From positions 1-62,975 of the forward strand of contig JBIJDU010000007.1 in the NCBI GenBank assembly GCA_044343935.1: a stretch of 62,975 bases of DNA, written 5' to 3'. This document shows, piece after piece, positions 34,811 through 44,516 of the stretch. Position 1 is the stretch's first letter; every line of letters begins with the position of its first letter. Origin of the DNA: AcAMD-5 sp044343935. GTDB taxonomy: Bacteria > Actinomycetota > Actinomycetes > S36-B12 > UBA5976. The position numbers and the translations under genes are program-made. Under the pieces are notes generated by a model. It was given only the letters and a program-made list of their open reading frames with translations. It was not told where the DNA came from and did not search any database.

Positions 34811-36454
34811 TTAACTTTGTGAAAGCCTTTTCTCACGTCTAATCTGCTGTTCTTTTGGATCTGGGATAGGAACTGCCGAAATTAATCGCTTGGTGTATTC
34901 CTCACGTGGTTGCTTCAAAATCTGATCGCGTGGACCTATTTCTACCAAACGGCCATTTTGCAAAACTGCAATTCGATGCGACAAGATGTCCACTACTGCT
35001 AAGTCGTGCGTAATGAAAAGACAAGCAAATTTCAGTTGGTTTTGCAGATCCTGGAGAAGTTCTAGGAATCTTGCTTGAACTGAAACATCTAGTGCCGAAG
35101 TTGGCTCATCTGCAATCAATAAATCTGGAGTTAGCGCGAGCGCTCGGGCAATACCCACTCGTTGGCGCTGTCCGCCGGATAACTCATGCGGGTAACGGTT
35201 TCGATAAGAGCGAGGTAGTTCAACACTATCTAGTAAATCTTCAACTCTTTTATCAAGCTCTGCTCCTTTGGCATCACCAGATAGGAACAGTGGTTCACCA
35301 ATGCTCTCACCGATTGGTAATCGAGGATTGAGCGAACTTGCTGGATCCTGAAAGACGATACCCGTATGACGGCGAATTTCGCGAAGTTCTTTGGCGCTTG
35401 GTTTAGAAATATCTTGACCAACCAACTCAATTTTGCCAGACACAATTGGAAGTAAACCAATAGCAGCGCGACCAATTGTTGTCTTGCCTGAGCCGGATTC
35501 ACCTACTAGCCCAACGATCTCACCAGGGAAAATTTCTAAACTGACATCAGTAACCGCACGGAATGCCGGGATTCGACCGTTTTTTGGATATTCAATTGAG
35601 ACGTTCTCTAATTTTAGAACCGGTGGGCGTCCGGCTAAGTCTTTTTGTAATTCTCGTACTGCAACCGAACCAAGTTTTGGCACGGCAGCCAAGAGCTGTT
35701 GAGTGTAGGGATGTTGTGGCCGATAGAAGATTTGCTCAGAGGTGCCATATTCAACTGTATGACCGTCTTTCATCACCAAGATGTCGTCTGCTAAATCAGC
35801 AACAACACCCATATCGTGGGTGATCAGCAAAATAGCGGAGTTTAATTTGTCGCGCAGATTTCTCATCAAGTCAAGAATTTCAGCTTGAACGGTTACATCA
35901 AGTGCTGTGGTTGGTTCATCAGCAACTAAAAGTCCTGGATCGCAAGCCAGTGACTGTGCAATCATGGCACGCTGACGTTGACCACCAGAAAGCTGATGTG
36001 GATATTTATCAAAGGATGCTTCCGGGTTTGGAATTTCCACCATTTTGATTAATTCAATGGCTTTAGCTTTAGCTTCTTGTGGACCCATGTCAAAGTGAGT
36101 ACGAAGTGTCTCTACGATTTGGAATCCAATGGTGTAGACCGGGTTTAGCGCAGTCATTGGTTCTTGAAAAATGTAAGCAACTTCTCGGCCACGATACTTA
36201 CGTAATTGGGCTTTTTTCGCGCCAATCATTTCCTGGCCCTTGACTTTCACACTTCCTGATACGCGCGCATTAGAAGCTAGCAAATCCATCAATCCCATAG
36301 CAGTGGTTGACTTACCAGATCCTGATTCCCCCACGATGGCTAGCACTTTTCCAGCCGCTACCTCAAAATTCATATCAATGGCAGCTGGATACCAGACGCC
36401 CTCTACCCAGAATTCGACGCTGTAGTTCGATACCTGAAGCACTGGCTGAGTCAT
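34811..36454 (-). CDS. oligopeptide ABC importer, fused double ATPase (DppDF/YejF-like)
   Basis: A 547-residue protein with two complete nucleotide-binding domains. The first has IVGESGSGKSTT, LSGGQRQRAMIA and LLVADEPTTALDVTVQ; the second has LVGESGSGKTTIG, LSGGQRQRVGIA and LLIADEPTSALDVSVQ. It energises uptake of di/oligopeptides with the two permeases and the binding protein upstream in the same orientation. AGGAG lies 7 nt before ATG 36454. The gene is separated from the permease genes by a small antisense gene. Confidence 0.94.
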   Translation of the reverse strand: MTQPVLQVSNYSVEFWVEGVWYPAAIDMNFEVAAGKVLAIVGESGSGKSTTAMGLMDLLASNARVSGSVKVKGQEMIGAKKAQLRKYRGREVAYIFQEPMTALNPVYTIGFQIVETLRTHFDMGPQEAKAKAIELIKMVEIPNPEASFDKYPHQLSGGQRQRAMIAQSLACDPGLLVADEPTTALDVTVQAEILDLMRNLRDKLNSAILLITHDMGVVADLADDILVMKDGHTVEYGTSEQIFYRPQHPYTQQLLAAVPKLGSVAVRELQKDLAGRPPVLKLENVSIEYPKNGRIPAFRAVTDVSLEIFPGEIVGLVGESGSGKTTIGRAAIGLLPIVSGKIELVGQDISKPSAKELREIRRHTGIVFQDPASSLNPRLPIGESIGEPLFLSGDAKGAELDKRVEDLLDSVELPRSYRNRYPHELSGGQRQRVGIARALALTPDLLIADEPTSALDVSVQARFLELLQDLQNQLKFACLFITHDLAVVDILSHRIAVLQNGRLVEIGPRDQILKQPREEYTKRLISAVPIPDPKEQQIRREKRLSQS

Positions 36455-36480
36455 TTTGTGGCTCCTGTAATAATTGGCTC

Positions 36481-36975
36481 ATGAAAGAAACTTTTCAACC
36501 CAGAAGCAATTTTGTTTGGGCTGGGGTGTCCTTCGCTTTGATCTCTCTTTTTGCTGTAAACAGCTACCTCATTAACACTAGTACGCTGCAGATTTACGTT
36601 GAGTTGATTATCTGCATCATTCTTGCTGGCATCACTTACATCTTGTGGATTAGGCCCAAAATGGTCCTTAGAGATGATGTGATTGAAGTTGTAAATCCAC
36701 TTCATACCGTACTGATTCCATATCGGGACGTTTTGGATTTTGAGACCAAATGGGCGCTTAAAATTGTTCATAGTCGAGGAAAAACGATCGTTTGGGTTGC
36801 GCCCGCTAGTGGTAAGCGTCGCTGGATCGGCGATAAAACCTTTGGATGGTACGGCAGCAATGTTCCGTTCTCCGAATCTGGCCAAATCGAAACTGAGGCC
36901 ATGAGCGAAAGCCTTAACAGTTTTAGCGGGCAGGCGGCTTATATGATTCGAGAGCGGATGAAGAGACTTCACTAG
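36481..36975 (+). CDS. PH-domain membrane protein, antisense within the peptide ABC operon
   Basis: A 164-residue protein with two N-terminal membrane helices (FVWAGVSFALISLFAVNSY and IYVELIICIILAGITYILW) and a bacterial PH-like domain (VLRDDVIEVVNPLHTVLIPY). The open frame extends upstream, but that part is antisense to the ATPase gene; ATG 36481 is the sensible start. It lies on the opposite strand between the ATPase and the inner permease gene, with stop codons overlapping in ACTAGT. Many actinobacteria carry such short PH proteins of unknown role. Confidence 0.75.
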   Translation: MKETFQPRSNFVWAGVSFALISLFAVNSYLINTSTLQIYVELIICIILAGITYILWIRPKMVLRDDVIEVVNPLHTVLIPYRDVLDFETKWALKIVHSRGKTIVWVAPASGKRRWIGDKTFGWYGSNVPFSESGQIETEAMSESLNSFSGQAAYMIRERMKRLH

Positions 36976-38060
36976 TTGCGCTTTCCGCTCAACTCTTTAG
37001 CTTCACGTCGATCCTTAAATGAGATGTGTCTTCGTTGTCTAGGATCAAAGGCGTCGCGAAGTCCATCACCAATAAAGTTCACACATAGTGCGATAGACAC
37101 AATTAATGCGCCAGGCCACCAAAATAACCACGGACTAATTGTGAAAGAATCTTGATATTCACTAATCAAGAGCCCAAGTGACACATCTGGTGGTTGTACA
37201 CCAAAGCCCAAGAAGCTAAGTGCAGTTTCAGCAAGAATGGCTCCAGACATAAGCAGAGTTCCCGATACGATAATCACACCAATTGCATTGGGCAAAATAT
37301 GCTTGAAGATAATTCGCAAATCAGAAGCACCAGCAACTCGGGCAGCATCGACAAATTCTCGCTCTCGTAGAGTTAGGAATTCAGTTCTGACAAATCTTGC
37401 TAATCCCATCCAGGCAAAAAATCCCAGCAATAACGCGAGCGGTAAGACACCGAGATTGCCGAATCGATAGCCAATTACAGCGCCAATAATGATGGTTGGC
37501 GTAACTAAGAACATGTCAGTAATACGCATTAAAACTGCGTCAACTATGCCACCGAAGTAACCAGCGATGGCACCTATTGTGGTACCAATACTCACACCCA
37601 ACAGACCGACGACCAACATAACTAGGATCGACTGTTGTGCGCCTCGCATTACTAAAGCAAAGTAGTCAGTACCAATAATGTCAGTACCAAAAGGATGATT
37701 TCCAATTTGCACACCGTCACCGTCGATAAAACTTGGGATTAAATCCAAAGTAGGACAGCCGGTTACACCACCACGACAGGTGCTTGCGATCGCACCTTCC
37801 GGATCAATGTCAGTGATTGAATAGGACCACCAGCCAGGGGTAGAAATATTGAAGTCTTTATAGCCAATATTCAAACCAGAGGCTGAGAATACAAAGACCA
37901 TAATAGAAATCAGCGTGATCAGCGATCCCATCGCAGCTTTATGTTTGATAAAACGCTTGGTGATAATTTGACGTTGGCTAAGGCCAGCTGTGTCAAGACT
38001 AGCAATACCTGCTTCGTTGTTCTCAATTACTAATTTATTGTCGCGATTCAATTCAGCCAT
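36972..38060 (-). CDS. peptide ABC transporter permease (DppC-like)
   Basis: A 362-residue permease. The EAA loop is visible as REREFVDAARVAGASDLRIIFKHILPNA, and the N-terminal helix plus periplasmic domain are typical of DppC/OppC. ATG 38060 is chosen over TTG 38066 because it gives GGAAGT at proper spacing. It follows the DppB-like gene by a few bases. Confidence 0.93.
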   Translation of the reverse strand: MAELNRDNKLVIENNEAGIASLDTAGLSQRQIITKRFIKHKAAMGSLITLISIMVFVFSASGLNIGYKDFNISTPGWWSYSITDIDPEGAIASTCRGGVTGCPTLDLIPSFIDGDGVQIGNHPFGTDIIGTDYFALVMRGAQQSILVMLVVGLLGVSIGTTIGAIAGYFGGIVDAVLMRITDMFLVTPTIIIGAVIGYRFGNLGVLPLALLLGFFAWMGLARFVRTEFLTLREREFVDAARVAGASDLRIIFKHILPNAIGVIIVSGTLLMSGAILAETALSFLGFGVQPPDVSLGLLISEYQDSFTISPWLFWWPGALIVSIALCVNFIGDGLRDAFDPRQRRHISFKDRREAKELSGKRN

Positions 38061-38066
38061 AGTCAA

Positions 38067-39614
38067 TTACTTCCTAATTCGAATTCGTGGATCAACAACG
38101 CCATAAAGCAAATCAGCGACGAAGTTGGCAAACACCGTTAAAAATGCCGTGAGAATGAAAACACCCATAAACAAATTCAAGTCGTAGTTTCTAATCGCAT
38201 CATTGAAGAGCTGTCCCATGCCTTTCCAGGCAAAAACCCCTTCAGTAATAATTGCACCGCCAAGAAGCCCGGCAAAATCATTTACCAAAATTGTGGTGAG
38301 CGGTAGCATCGCATTTCTCATGCCATGCCGAACAATTACGGTGCGCTCACTTAATCCCTTTGCACGAGCAGTTCGGATGTAATCCATATTCAGTACCTCG
38401 AGCAGGCTTCCACGCGAGAATCGAACATAACCAGCAAAGGAGATCAGCGTTAATGCGATTGTTGGCAATACTAAGTGGAGTGCAGTATCCAGTCCTGAGA
38501 TCCAAAAATTATTCAATTGCTCTTCGGTAAGCAAGTCGTTTGCTTGACCTAAAGTAGGCACTGGTCTACCACTTACTGCATCAGAATTCATGTAGTCTGG
38601 AAATTCCTTCATGAATCGATCAATGATAATTGGAACAGTTGCAATTAGTGCGGTAAAAAATCCAATTCGCACATAGACTCGACGATCTATGTCACTTACT
38701 ACATAACCAATTGCCATACCAACTGCAATTGTGGTAGCAAATACAGCTAATACATTGATGAATGATGCGCTGGATGACATCAAGAATTGCAGCGGGAAAT
38801 ACAGTGCTGAAACTGCAATTGCAGTTCCAAATCCTGCATATCTTCCCTTATGGCTATCTAAACCAGAAATTAATTGAATGACCATTGCGGCACTACAAAA
38901 TGCTAAAAATGTAATTCCAAAAATTCCCAGTGATGGCTCTAAGAACCAAGCGGTTGCGCTGACGTAGCTCAATACTGCGCCGGCAAACAGTGCGCCGCCA
39001 GCGAGTACGACAAAAAATCCTGATTTCTTTCCACCAACAAAGCCGGCAACTATAAATCCAAATAATAGTGCCGAAATAACTATCCCCGTTATCGGAATCG
39101 TAGGTTCAACTAGGAAGTCGTTAAACCGAATTGCCATAAATTCTTTAAGCAGTACCGCAACCCAGAAAATTGGAAGTGAAAACAGTAGGAAAGAGACGAA
39201 GGTCATGGTGTAGTCAAATCGGCTGTATTGACGGATAGCTGTAATCATTCCGACCGATACGCCCAAAATGATGGCAAGGAAAGTTGCGGTAATTACCAGT
39301 TTGATAGTTACTGGGATCGCCTGAGAAAGAAGTTCAATTACTGGGATATTTGAACGCGATAACCCCATGTCAAAATCGCCCCAAAGCCCGCCAATGATTC
39401 CGCGCAACCAGGAAAAGTATCTAATCGGTGGTGGCACATCTAATTGCAAATCTCTAATTGCTTTGGCAATGAGATAATCCTTGTTGACCGCAGTACTTTC
39501 ACCAAATTCGGCAAGTGGATCGGATGAGAAGGCCTGAAGATTGTATGCAAAGAAACTAGCTCCAAAAACAATTACCAGCATCATGCCTAGGCGTCGAAAT
39601 ACATACGCAATCAA
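38067..39614 (-). CDS. peptide ABC transporter permease (DppB-like) with large insertion
   Basis: A 515-residue permease, while ordinary DppB proteins have about 310-340. The N-terminus (YVFRRLGMMLVIVFGASFFAY) and C-terminus with EAA loop (YIRTARAKGLSERTVIVRHGMRNA) are standard. Between them, from roughly residue 160 to 345, is an insertion with about five extra hydrophobic segments (e.g. FFVVLAGGALFAGAVLSYVSA). TTG 39614 is preferred, with AGGATT upstream; the frame opens at 39647 but the extra residues look non-coding. Confidence 0.9.
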   Translation of the reverse strand: MIAYVFRRLGMMLVIVFGASFFAYNLQAFSSDPLAEFGESTAVNKDYLIAKAIRDLQLDVPPPIRYFSWLRGIIGGLWGDFDMGLSRSNIPVIELLSQAIPVTIKLVITATFLAIILGVSVGMITAIRQYSRFDYTMTFVSFLLFSLPIFWVAVLLKEFMAIRFNDFLVEPTIPITGIVISALLFGFIVAGFVGGKKSGFFVVLAGGALFAGAVLSYVSATAWFLEPSLGIFGITFLAFCSAAMVIQLISGLDSHKGRYAGFGTAIAVSALYFPLQFLMSSSASFINVLAVFATTIAVGMAIGYVVSDIDRRVYVRIGFFTALIATVPIIIDRFMKEFPDYMNSDAVSGRPVPTLGQANDLLTEEQLNNFWISGLDTALHLVLPTIALTLISFAGYVRFSRGSLLEVLNMDYIRTARAKGLSERTVIVRHGMRNAMLPLTTILVNDFAGLLGGAIITEGVFAWKGMGQLFNDAIRNYDLNLFMGVFILTAFLTVFANFVADLLYGVVDPRIRIRK

Positions 39615-39695
39615 TTTGTAATCCTGTCCGTGGCCGAACCTGCACACTTATCCTGCATCGGGCTGATGCGATTAATCGAGGAAGTCTAACACCAG

Positions 39696-39743
39696 AAAAA
39701 AGGGAGCCGAAATGCCTCGCAAGGCATCCCGGCTCCCCTTTTT
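39696..39743 (-). terminator. intra-operon hairpin between binding-protein and permease genes
   Basis: GGGAGCCG...CGGCTCCC forms a strong stem with an inner ATGCCT/AGGCAT stem. It is bounded by A5-6 on the left and T5 on the right, so it has a U-run on the plus strand and an A-rich lead on the minus strand. On the minus strand it lies after the binding-protein gene and before the permeases, a place where partial terminators or 3'-end stabilisers often set high binding-protein levels. Confidence 0.7.
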
Positions 39744-39760
39744 AGGCTAGTAATTTATTA

Positions 39761-41635
39761 CTAGTAGGACCACTTGAAGAAGTTCCAAGTGATGTTTGCA
39801 CCAATTGGAGCTGGATCAATGCCCTTTAGAGCCTTGTTGTATGCCGAAATCGTTGGATTTGCATACAGTGGCAGACCCCAGGCGTTGCGGATAATGATCT
39901 TGTCAGCTTCAAGACGCTTCTTGGTCACCTGTGCTGGTGTCAAGATGTCATTCTGCAGACTTGTCAGAATCTTGTCTAGGGCCGAGTCACTCCAACCAAA
40001 ACCATTATTTCCACCATCGGTCTTGTAGATTTCAGTCGAGTTTGATTGGCTGATTGAGTTAAGTCCAAAGCCGTACATCAACACGTCGTACTTGGCATTG
40101 GTTAACTGTTCGAAGAAGTCAGCTGAACGAGCATCAATTGTCACATCGAAGCCAGCCTTCTTAGCTTCATTTACAACCAATCTGCCCAATGCGTTACGCA
40201 CTGTGGTGTTAGCGTGCAAGAAGGTCACCTTTACTGGAGGATTTGCCTCAGAAGCATTTGGGAAATACTTCTTAACAATCTCCAGTGCCTTTGCGGTGCG
40301 CTGTGCTTGTGTGCCTTGGTTGTATTCAGCAACGCCTGATCCCTTAACAATGGTGTTGTATTCCTTAGTTCCCTGGAAAGTGAACTGAGTATCCAAAGTT
40401 GTGGCATCAGACTTGACTGGCTTAATTAGTGTCTCAACCATCTGCTGACGTGGCACTGCAAGCAAGAATGCTTTACGAAGGTCACGTGCTCGGGTGCTGT
40501 TACCAGCAAATGGACCGCTATAAACATCTGATTCACCGTAAGCAGTGTCAGTGCGTAGGTCAAGGTGTGAATAGTTTCCACCAACCATGGTCTTTACAGT
40601 TACGTTTGGTAGTGATTCAAGAGTGATTCGGTCAGTTGCTGTTGGCAAAGTGTTGTAGTACACGTCAATATCGCCATTGCGAAGAGCCTGTACTGCAGCA
40701 GTATTGTCCTTAATTACCTTGATAACAACGGTCTTGATTGGATTCTTGGTAGCCATTGCTGGGCCGGATGAGTATCTGGCATTTCTTACCAAGGTCATCG
40801 AATCACCGAAAGTAAACTTAGAAACGATGAAACCACCGTTGCTGATTAGAAGTAGTGGGTTAGTTGAATTGTCAACTTTGGTTACGTTGTAACCGGTGCT
40901 CCAAATTTCACCCATCTTCTTTAGTGACGCAGTATTTCGGCTGGTGAAGTTCTTAAGGAACTTTTCCTTAGCAGCATTGTTTGCAGCTACTGGCTGAAGT
41001 CCTTTTTTGCCATCTGCCATAAGTTGTAGTGCATGAACTGGTGAAGGTCCAGGCGCTAACAATTCCCAATCTGGAAGTGGCTTAGCAAACTTAACAGTTA
41101 GGCTCATCTTGTCAGCACTAAGAGTTGGTAGTCCAACAACGTTGTTGTCGTAAGTGCCGCCGTAGCTAACGCTGTCGAAAGCTGGCTTCACATCAGCACT
41201 GCTGGTATCGCCTAAGCCAGCATCCTTTGAATACTTACCTGATGCAACAACGTGAGTTAGCAATAGGTCGATAGCATTGATAGGAGTGCCATCAGACCAA
41301 GTCTGGCCCTTGCGCACGGTGTACTGAATTTGGAAATCTTTTGCATCACGCTTTACGATCTTCATTGATCCGAAGTTGGTATTCATTACCAATCGTGCAT
41401 CTGAATCGTAATAAGTGAAACCCATTCCAGTTAATGAACCCACTACGGCGTTGTAGCTGGTGTTTCCATCAGTTGTGCCGGAGTTCAACGATGTGATATC
41501 TGCTGTTGATAGCAAAGTCACAGTTGATTTAGTTGCGGCTTGTGCAGGAGCAAGTGCACCAGCAGCAAGGCCAGCGGCAACTAGTGCTGTGGATAACAAT
41601 GCAACCACGGCACGTAATGCCAATTTTGCTTTCAT
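39761..41635 (-). CDS. extracellular peptide-binding protein of the ABC importer (SBP family 5)
   Basis: A 624-residue solute-binding protein with a Sec signal peptide (LRAVVALLSTALVAAGLAAG...APAQAA); no lipobox cysteine is seen. SBP_bac_5 features include the region QIQYTVRKGQTWSDGTPINAIDLL and a long C-terminal lobe ending GANITWNFFKWSY. The start is ATG 41635 because AAAAGGAGAAA precedes it; the 23-residue upstream extension in frame is not used. It heads the operon that continues with the permeases and ATPase. A ~650-bp gene-free leader precedes it. Confidence 0.95.
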   Translation of the reverse strand: MKAKLALRAVVALLSTALVAAGLAAGALAPAQAATKSTVTLLSTADITSLNSGTTDGNTSYNAVVGSLTGMGFTYYDSDARLVMNTNFGSMKIVKRDAKDFQIQYTVRKGQTWSDGTPINAIDLLLTHVVASGKYSKDAGLGDTSSADVKPAFDSVSYGGTYDNNVVGLPTLSADKMSLTVKFAKPLPDWELLAPGPSPVHALQLMADGKKGLQPVAANNAAKEKFLKNFTSRNTASLKKMGEIWSTGYNVTKVDNSTNPLLLISNGGFIVSKFTFGDSMTLVRNARYSSGPAMATKNPIKTVVIKVIKDNTAAVQALRNGDIDVYYNTLPTATDRITLESLPNVTVKTMVGGNYSHLDLRTDTAYGESDVYSGPFAGNSTRARDLRKAFLLAVPRQQMVETLIKPVKSDATTLDTQFTFQGTKEYNTIVKGSGVAEYNQGTQAQRTAKALEIVKKYFPNASEANPPVKVTFLHANTTVRNALGRLVVNEAKKAGFDVTIDARSADFFEQLTNAKYDVLMYGFGLNSISQSNSTEIYKTDGGNNGFGWSDSALDKILTSLQNDILTPAQVTKKRLEADKIIIRNAWGLPLYANPTISAYNKALKGIDPAPIGANITWNFFKWSY

Positions 41636-42287
41636 ATAAATTTCTCCTTTTAGGTAAAACCCCGACCGGCACCATTGTCTTCTGGCGAATGAATGGCTCC
41701 CCAAATCAGGCAGTGAACAATGCTAAGGCATTGGGAAATGGCTTATCTACCCCGGTATCCCTGTGAATTTACCTGGGCGTTACCCCAGGTTCACCTGCAA
41801 ACCATTCAGGGATCCGGGCCCGAAAAGAAATCTTCCCCCATAGGAGGGCAAATACACTCATTTCCGAGAAGGCCGTTCATACGGTAAACCTTGCTACTTG
41901 TGAGACACAAACCATCGCCCAGGGCGGGATCACTCATGGTCATTTCTGGTACTGACGAGACGAGTTCTTTATCAGGTCAACTGGGGATCCTCCAACTATC
42001 CTGATTGGCACTCCCGAGGAGCCCTCTACAATCAGGACTGGGGCTACAGGTAACCAAATTGGTATGCGTCCAAACAGCAGGTTCGCTGAAGCCAGAAAGA
42101 TCTAAAACCAATCTACCAAAATGAAGAATTGGAATGAAACTATGTTAGGAGCGTGGTCTGCCCTGTGGTCGTAGCACTGTGAAACTGATTTGTTTTTCTG
42201 AATTCAGAGCAAAAATATCTACTAAAATCAAAAGTTGGCAGCGAGACAAACGCACATGCGAGCAACAATTCTGCTGCTCGACTGAAC
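41636..42287 (-). other. gene-free, apparently structured region upstream of the peptide-binding protein
   Basis: About 650 bp with no credible ORF on either strand. Its right part (42060-42287) is AT-rich; its left part is richer in G+C than neighbouring intergenic DNA. Visible inverted repeats are TCCTGATTG...CAATCAGGA (41999-42007 with 42029-42037, enclosing CTCC-CGA-GGAG), ACCTGGG...CCCAGGT (41771-41790), and CCGT-ATGA-ACGG near 41869-41880. It could be a long 5' leader with a riboswitch-like element or an independent ncRNA. I do not recognise a known class. Confidence 0.5.
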
Positions 42288-44486
42288 TTATCCTTCCTTT
42301 AATCCAAATCGAACATATAGTTGCTTGAGAGGTGCTGGTGCCCACCAGTTGGCTTTGCCAGCGATTCGCATAAATGCTGGAACTAGCAAGCCACGCACTA
42401 CCGTTGCATCTAACAGAATAGCAATTGTCACGCCGAAGCCAAGCTGCTTGATATTGGTTGCTGAACTTGTTAAAAACGCAGCAAAAACAATTGCAATTAA
42501 CAGTGCAGCAGCAGTAACAATTCGTCCTGTTCGCTGTAACCCAAATGCAACGGCATCAGAAGTTGAGGCACCCGCATCATGCTCTTCCTTTATTCGAGAC
42601 AGCATGAACACTTCGTAATCCATTGAAAGCGCAAAAGCAATAACTGCTATCAAAATAATGGTTGAAATATCAACGGTGCCAGTTACGATGTAGTCACCGG
42701 TTAACCAATTCAATTGACCGCCTTGGAAAACCCAAACAAGAGCACCAAGCATTGCAGCCAAACTCAATAAGTTTAGAGCGAATGCTTTAATCGGAATTAG
42801 AACACTTCCGGTGAACATAAACAAAATAACCATTGTTGCAACAGCAAGCCATATCACCACTACCCAGATTCGATCAATAACTGAGTTGGTCGCATCAGCT
42901 GACTCTGCCGCGATTCCACCAACAAGAACTTCTTGAGCAGGTGCCGGAATAGCACGAATTTCTTTCAGCAGAGCTTCGCCAGCAGGATCAACTGGTCTGA
43001 CGTCACCCACAGCCTCAATTCGCGCTAAATTGGAAGTAATAAACGAGTTAGGTTCGATATTCTCGGCGACAACAACACCATCACTAATAATGCTGTTTGG
43101 TGTTATTACTCTCACTATTTCTGGTAGCTGTGAAATCCTTATGGCAAAAGATTGAATTTCTGTCGAAGTGCCAGGTTCAACCAGCACAATGTCAAACGGT
43201 GAACTTTCATTGCCGGTGAAACGCTCGCGGAGTACTTCTCCGGCAATCGCTGCCGGATTGCTTGCCGGCAAGGCGCGCTCATCAACTTGACCAAGAACTG
43301 TGTTTAGTGCTGGCGATGCGATTAAAAGAAGTAATGTAATCGTGCTAAGTAGCACTGGCCATGGCCGGCGCATAACGAATTTTGCCAGCTTAGCCCAACC
43401 GCCATCATCTTTAGGAACTAGATTGCCACGACGCACTTTTAGGCGATTTACATTCTTACCCAAAATTGATAAAAGTGCCGGAATTGCGGTCAATGCGCCA
43501 ATAACTGCAAGTAGTGCAACCGAGATGCCAGCATAGGCAAAAGACTTTAGAAAGTACTGCGGAAAAATTAACAAGGATGCAAGGGCCACGGCAACGGTAA
43601 TCCCAGAGACAAACACAGTTTTTCCTGCTGACGCTACCGTGCTTGCGACAGCTTGTGGAACATCCTGCGTTCGATTCAATTCTTCTCTAAACCGATTGAT
43701 CATTAATAGCGCATAATCAATACCAAGAGCTAAACCCAGGCCAGTTACTAAATTAATGGCAAATACCGAAACATCAGCAACACTTGAAATTATAAACAAA
43801 GTGAGGAATGTGCCCAAGATAGTTCCACCAGCAACTAAGAATGGCAAACCAGCCGCGATTAAGGATCCAAACACGAATAGCAATATGATTGCAGTTATTG
43901 GAATTGCTATGGCTTCAGCGCGATACAAATCTGAAGTAATAGTTTCTTCAAATGCATTACCTACTACATCCCCACCAAATACATAGACAAATAGCTCACC
44001 TTGTGCACCGCTAAATTCTTCAACAATCTGTTTTGCTAATTCCGCGGTATCAACATTATCCTCAGCAATCACAATCGCTTGACCGGTTCGGTTATCATTT
44101 CCACGTAACGAAGTTGCGCCGCCAGTTGACCAGTAAGAGACTACTGATTGAACTCCATCCAGATTAGAAACTTTATCCAATAAAGCTGTGGCGGCTGAAG
44201 CATCAGAATCGATGTTGGTTGGAGTTTGAATGCCGAGAATGGCAACTGGCTCGGTGATGCCAAATTCATCCACTAAAATAGCGGCTGCGCGACTAGAGTC
44301 GCTATTTGGATCACTAAATCCTTCAGATTGCACAGCGCCAAATATTTGAGTTCCAAAAACCCCAAACACGACCATTGAAATTATGTAGCTGATAATCACT
44401 GGCCATCTTCTTTTGGTTACAAACATTCCTAATTGGTAAAACATCCCACTTTTTGTGTGAGGTTTAGCATTTTTTTCAATAGTCAC
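42288..44486 (-). CDS. MMPL family (RND superfamily) exporter
   Basis: A 732-residue membrane protein with about twelve helices in two repeats, each with an extracytoplasmic domain. Conserved motifs are GIDYALLMINRFREEL in the first repeat and SMDYEVFMLSRIKEEHD in the second, including the Asp/Tyr pair of the proton relay. Mycobacterial MmpL proteins export lipids; here the substrate is unknown. It starts with GTG 44486 (AAAGGAAAAAA upstream) and is third in a unit with an epimerase and a DUF4386 protein under the divergent TetR. Confidence 0.93.
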   Translation of the reverse strand: MTIEKNAKPHTKSGMFYQLGMFVTKRRWPVIISYIISMVVFGVFGTQIFGAVQSEGFSDPNSDSSRAAAILVDEFGITEPVAILGIQTPTNIDSDASAATALLDKVSNLDGVQSVVSYWSTGGATSLRGNDNRTGQAIVIAEDNVDTAELAKQIVEEFSGAQGELFVYVFGGDVVGNAFEETITSDLYRAEAIAIPITAIILLFVFGSLIAAGLPFLVAGGTILGTFLTLFIISSVADVSVFAINLVTGLGLALGIDYALLMINRFREELNRTQDVPQAVASTVASAGKTVFVSGITVAVALASLLIFPQYFLKSFAYAGISVALLAVIGALTAIPALLSILGKNVNRLKVRRGNLVPKDDGGWAKLAKFVMRRPWPVLLSTITLLLLIASPALNTVLGQVDERALPASNPAAIAGEVLRERFTGNESSPFDIVLVEPGTSTEIQSFAIRISQLPEIVRVITPNSIISDGVVVAENIEPNSFITSNLARIEAVGDVRPVDPAGEALLKEIRAIPAPAQEVLVGGIAAESADATNSVIDRIWVVVIWLAVATMVILFMFTGSVLIPIKAFALNLLSLAAMLGALVWVFQGGQLNWLTGDYIVTGTVDISTIILIAVIAFALSMDYEVFMLSRIKEEHDAGASTSDAVAFGLQRTGRIVTAAALLIAIVFAAFLTSSATNIKQLGFGVTIAILLDATVVRGLLVPAFMRIAGKANWWAPAPLKQLYVRFGLKEG

Positions 44487-44516
44487 TTTTTTCCTTTAGT
44501 TTTAGGTTTACAAATC

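Noticed and set aside
36307..36480. 58-residue N-terminal extension of the PH-domain protein
   Set aside because: It is antisense to the ATPase gene and has no membrane or PH character; ATG 36481 explains the protein.
41636..42287. RNase P RNA or tmRNA in the gene-free region
   Set aside because: No GAGGAAAGTCC/ACAGAAA-type RNase P cores and no tRNA-like tmRNA 3' end were found on either strand.
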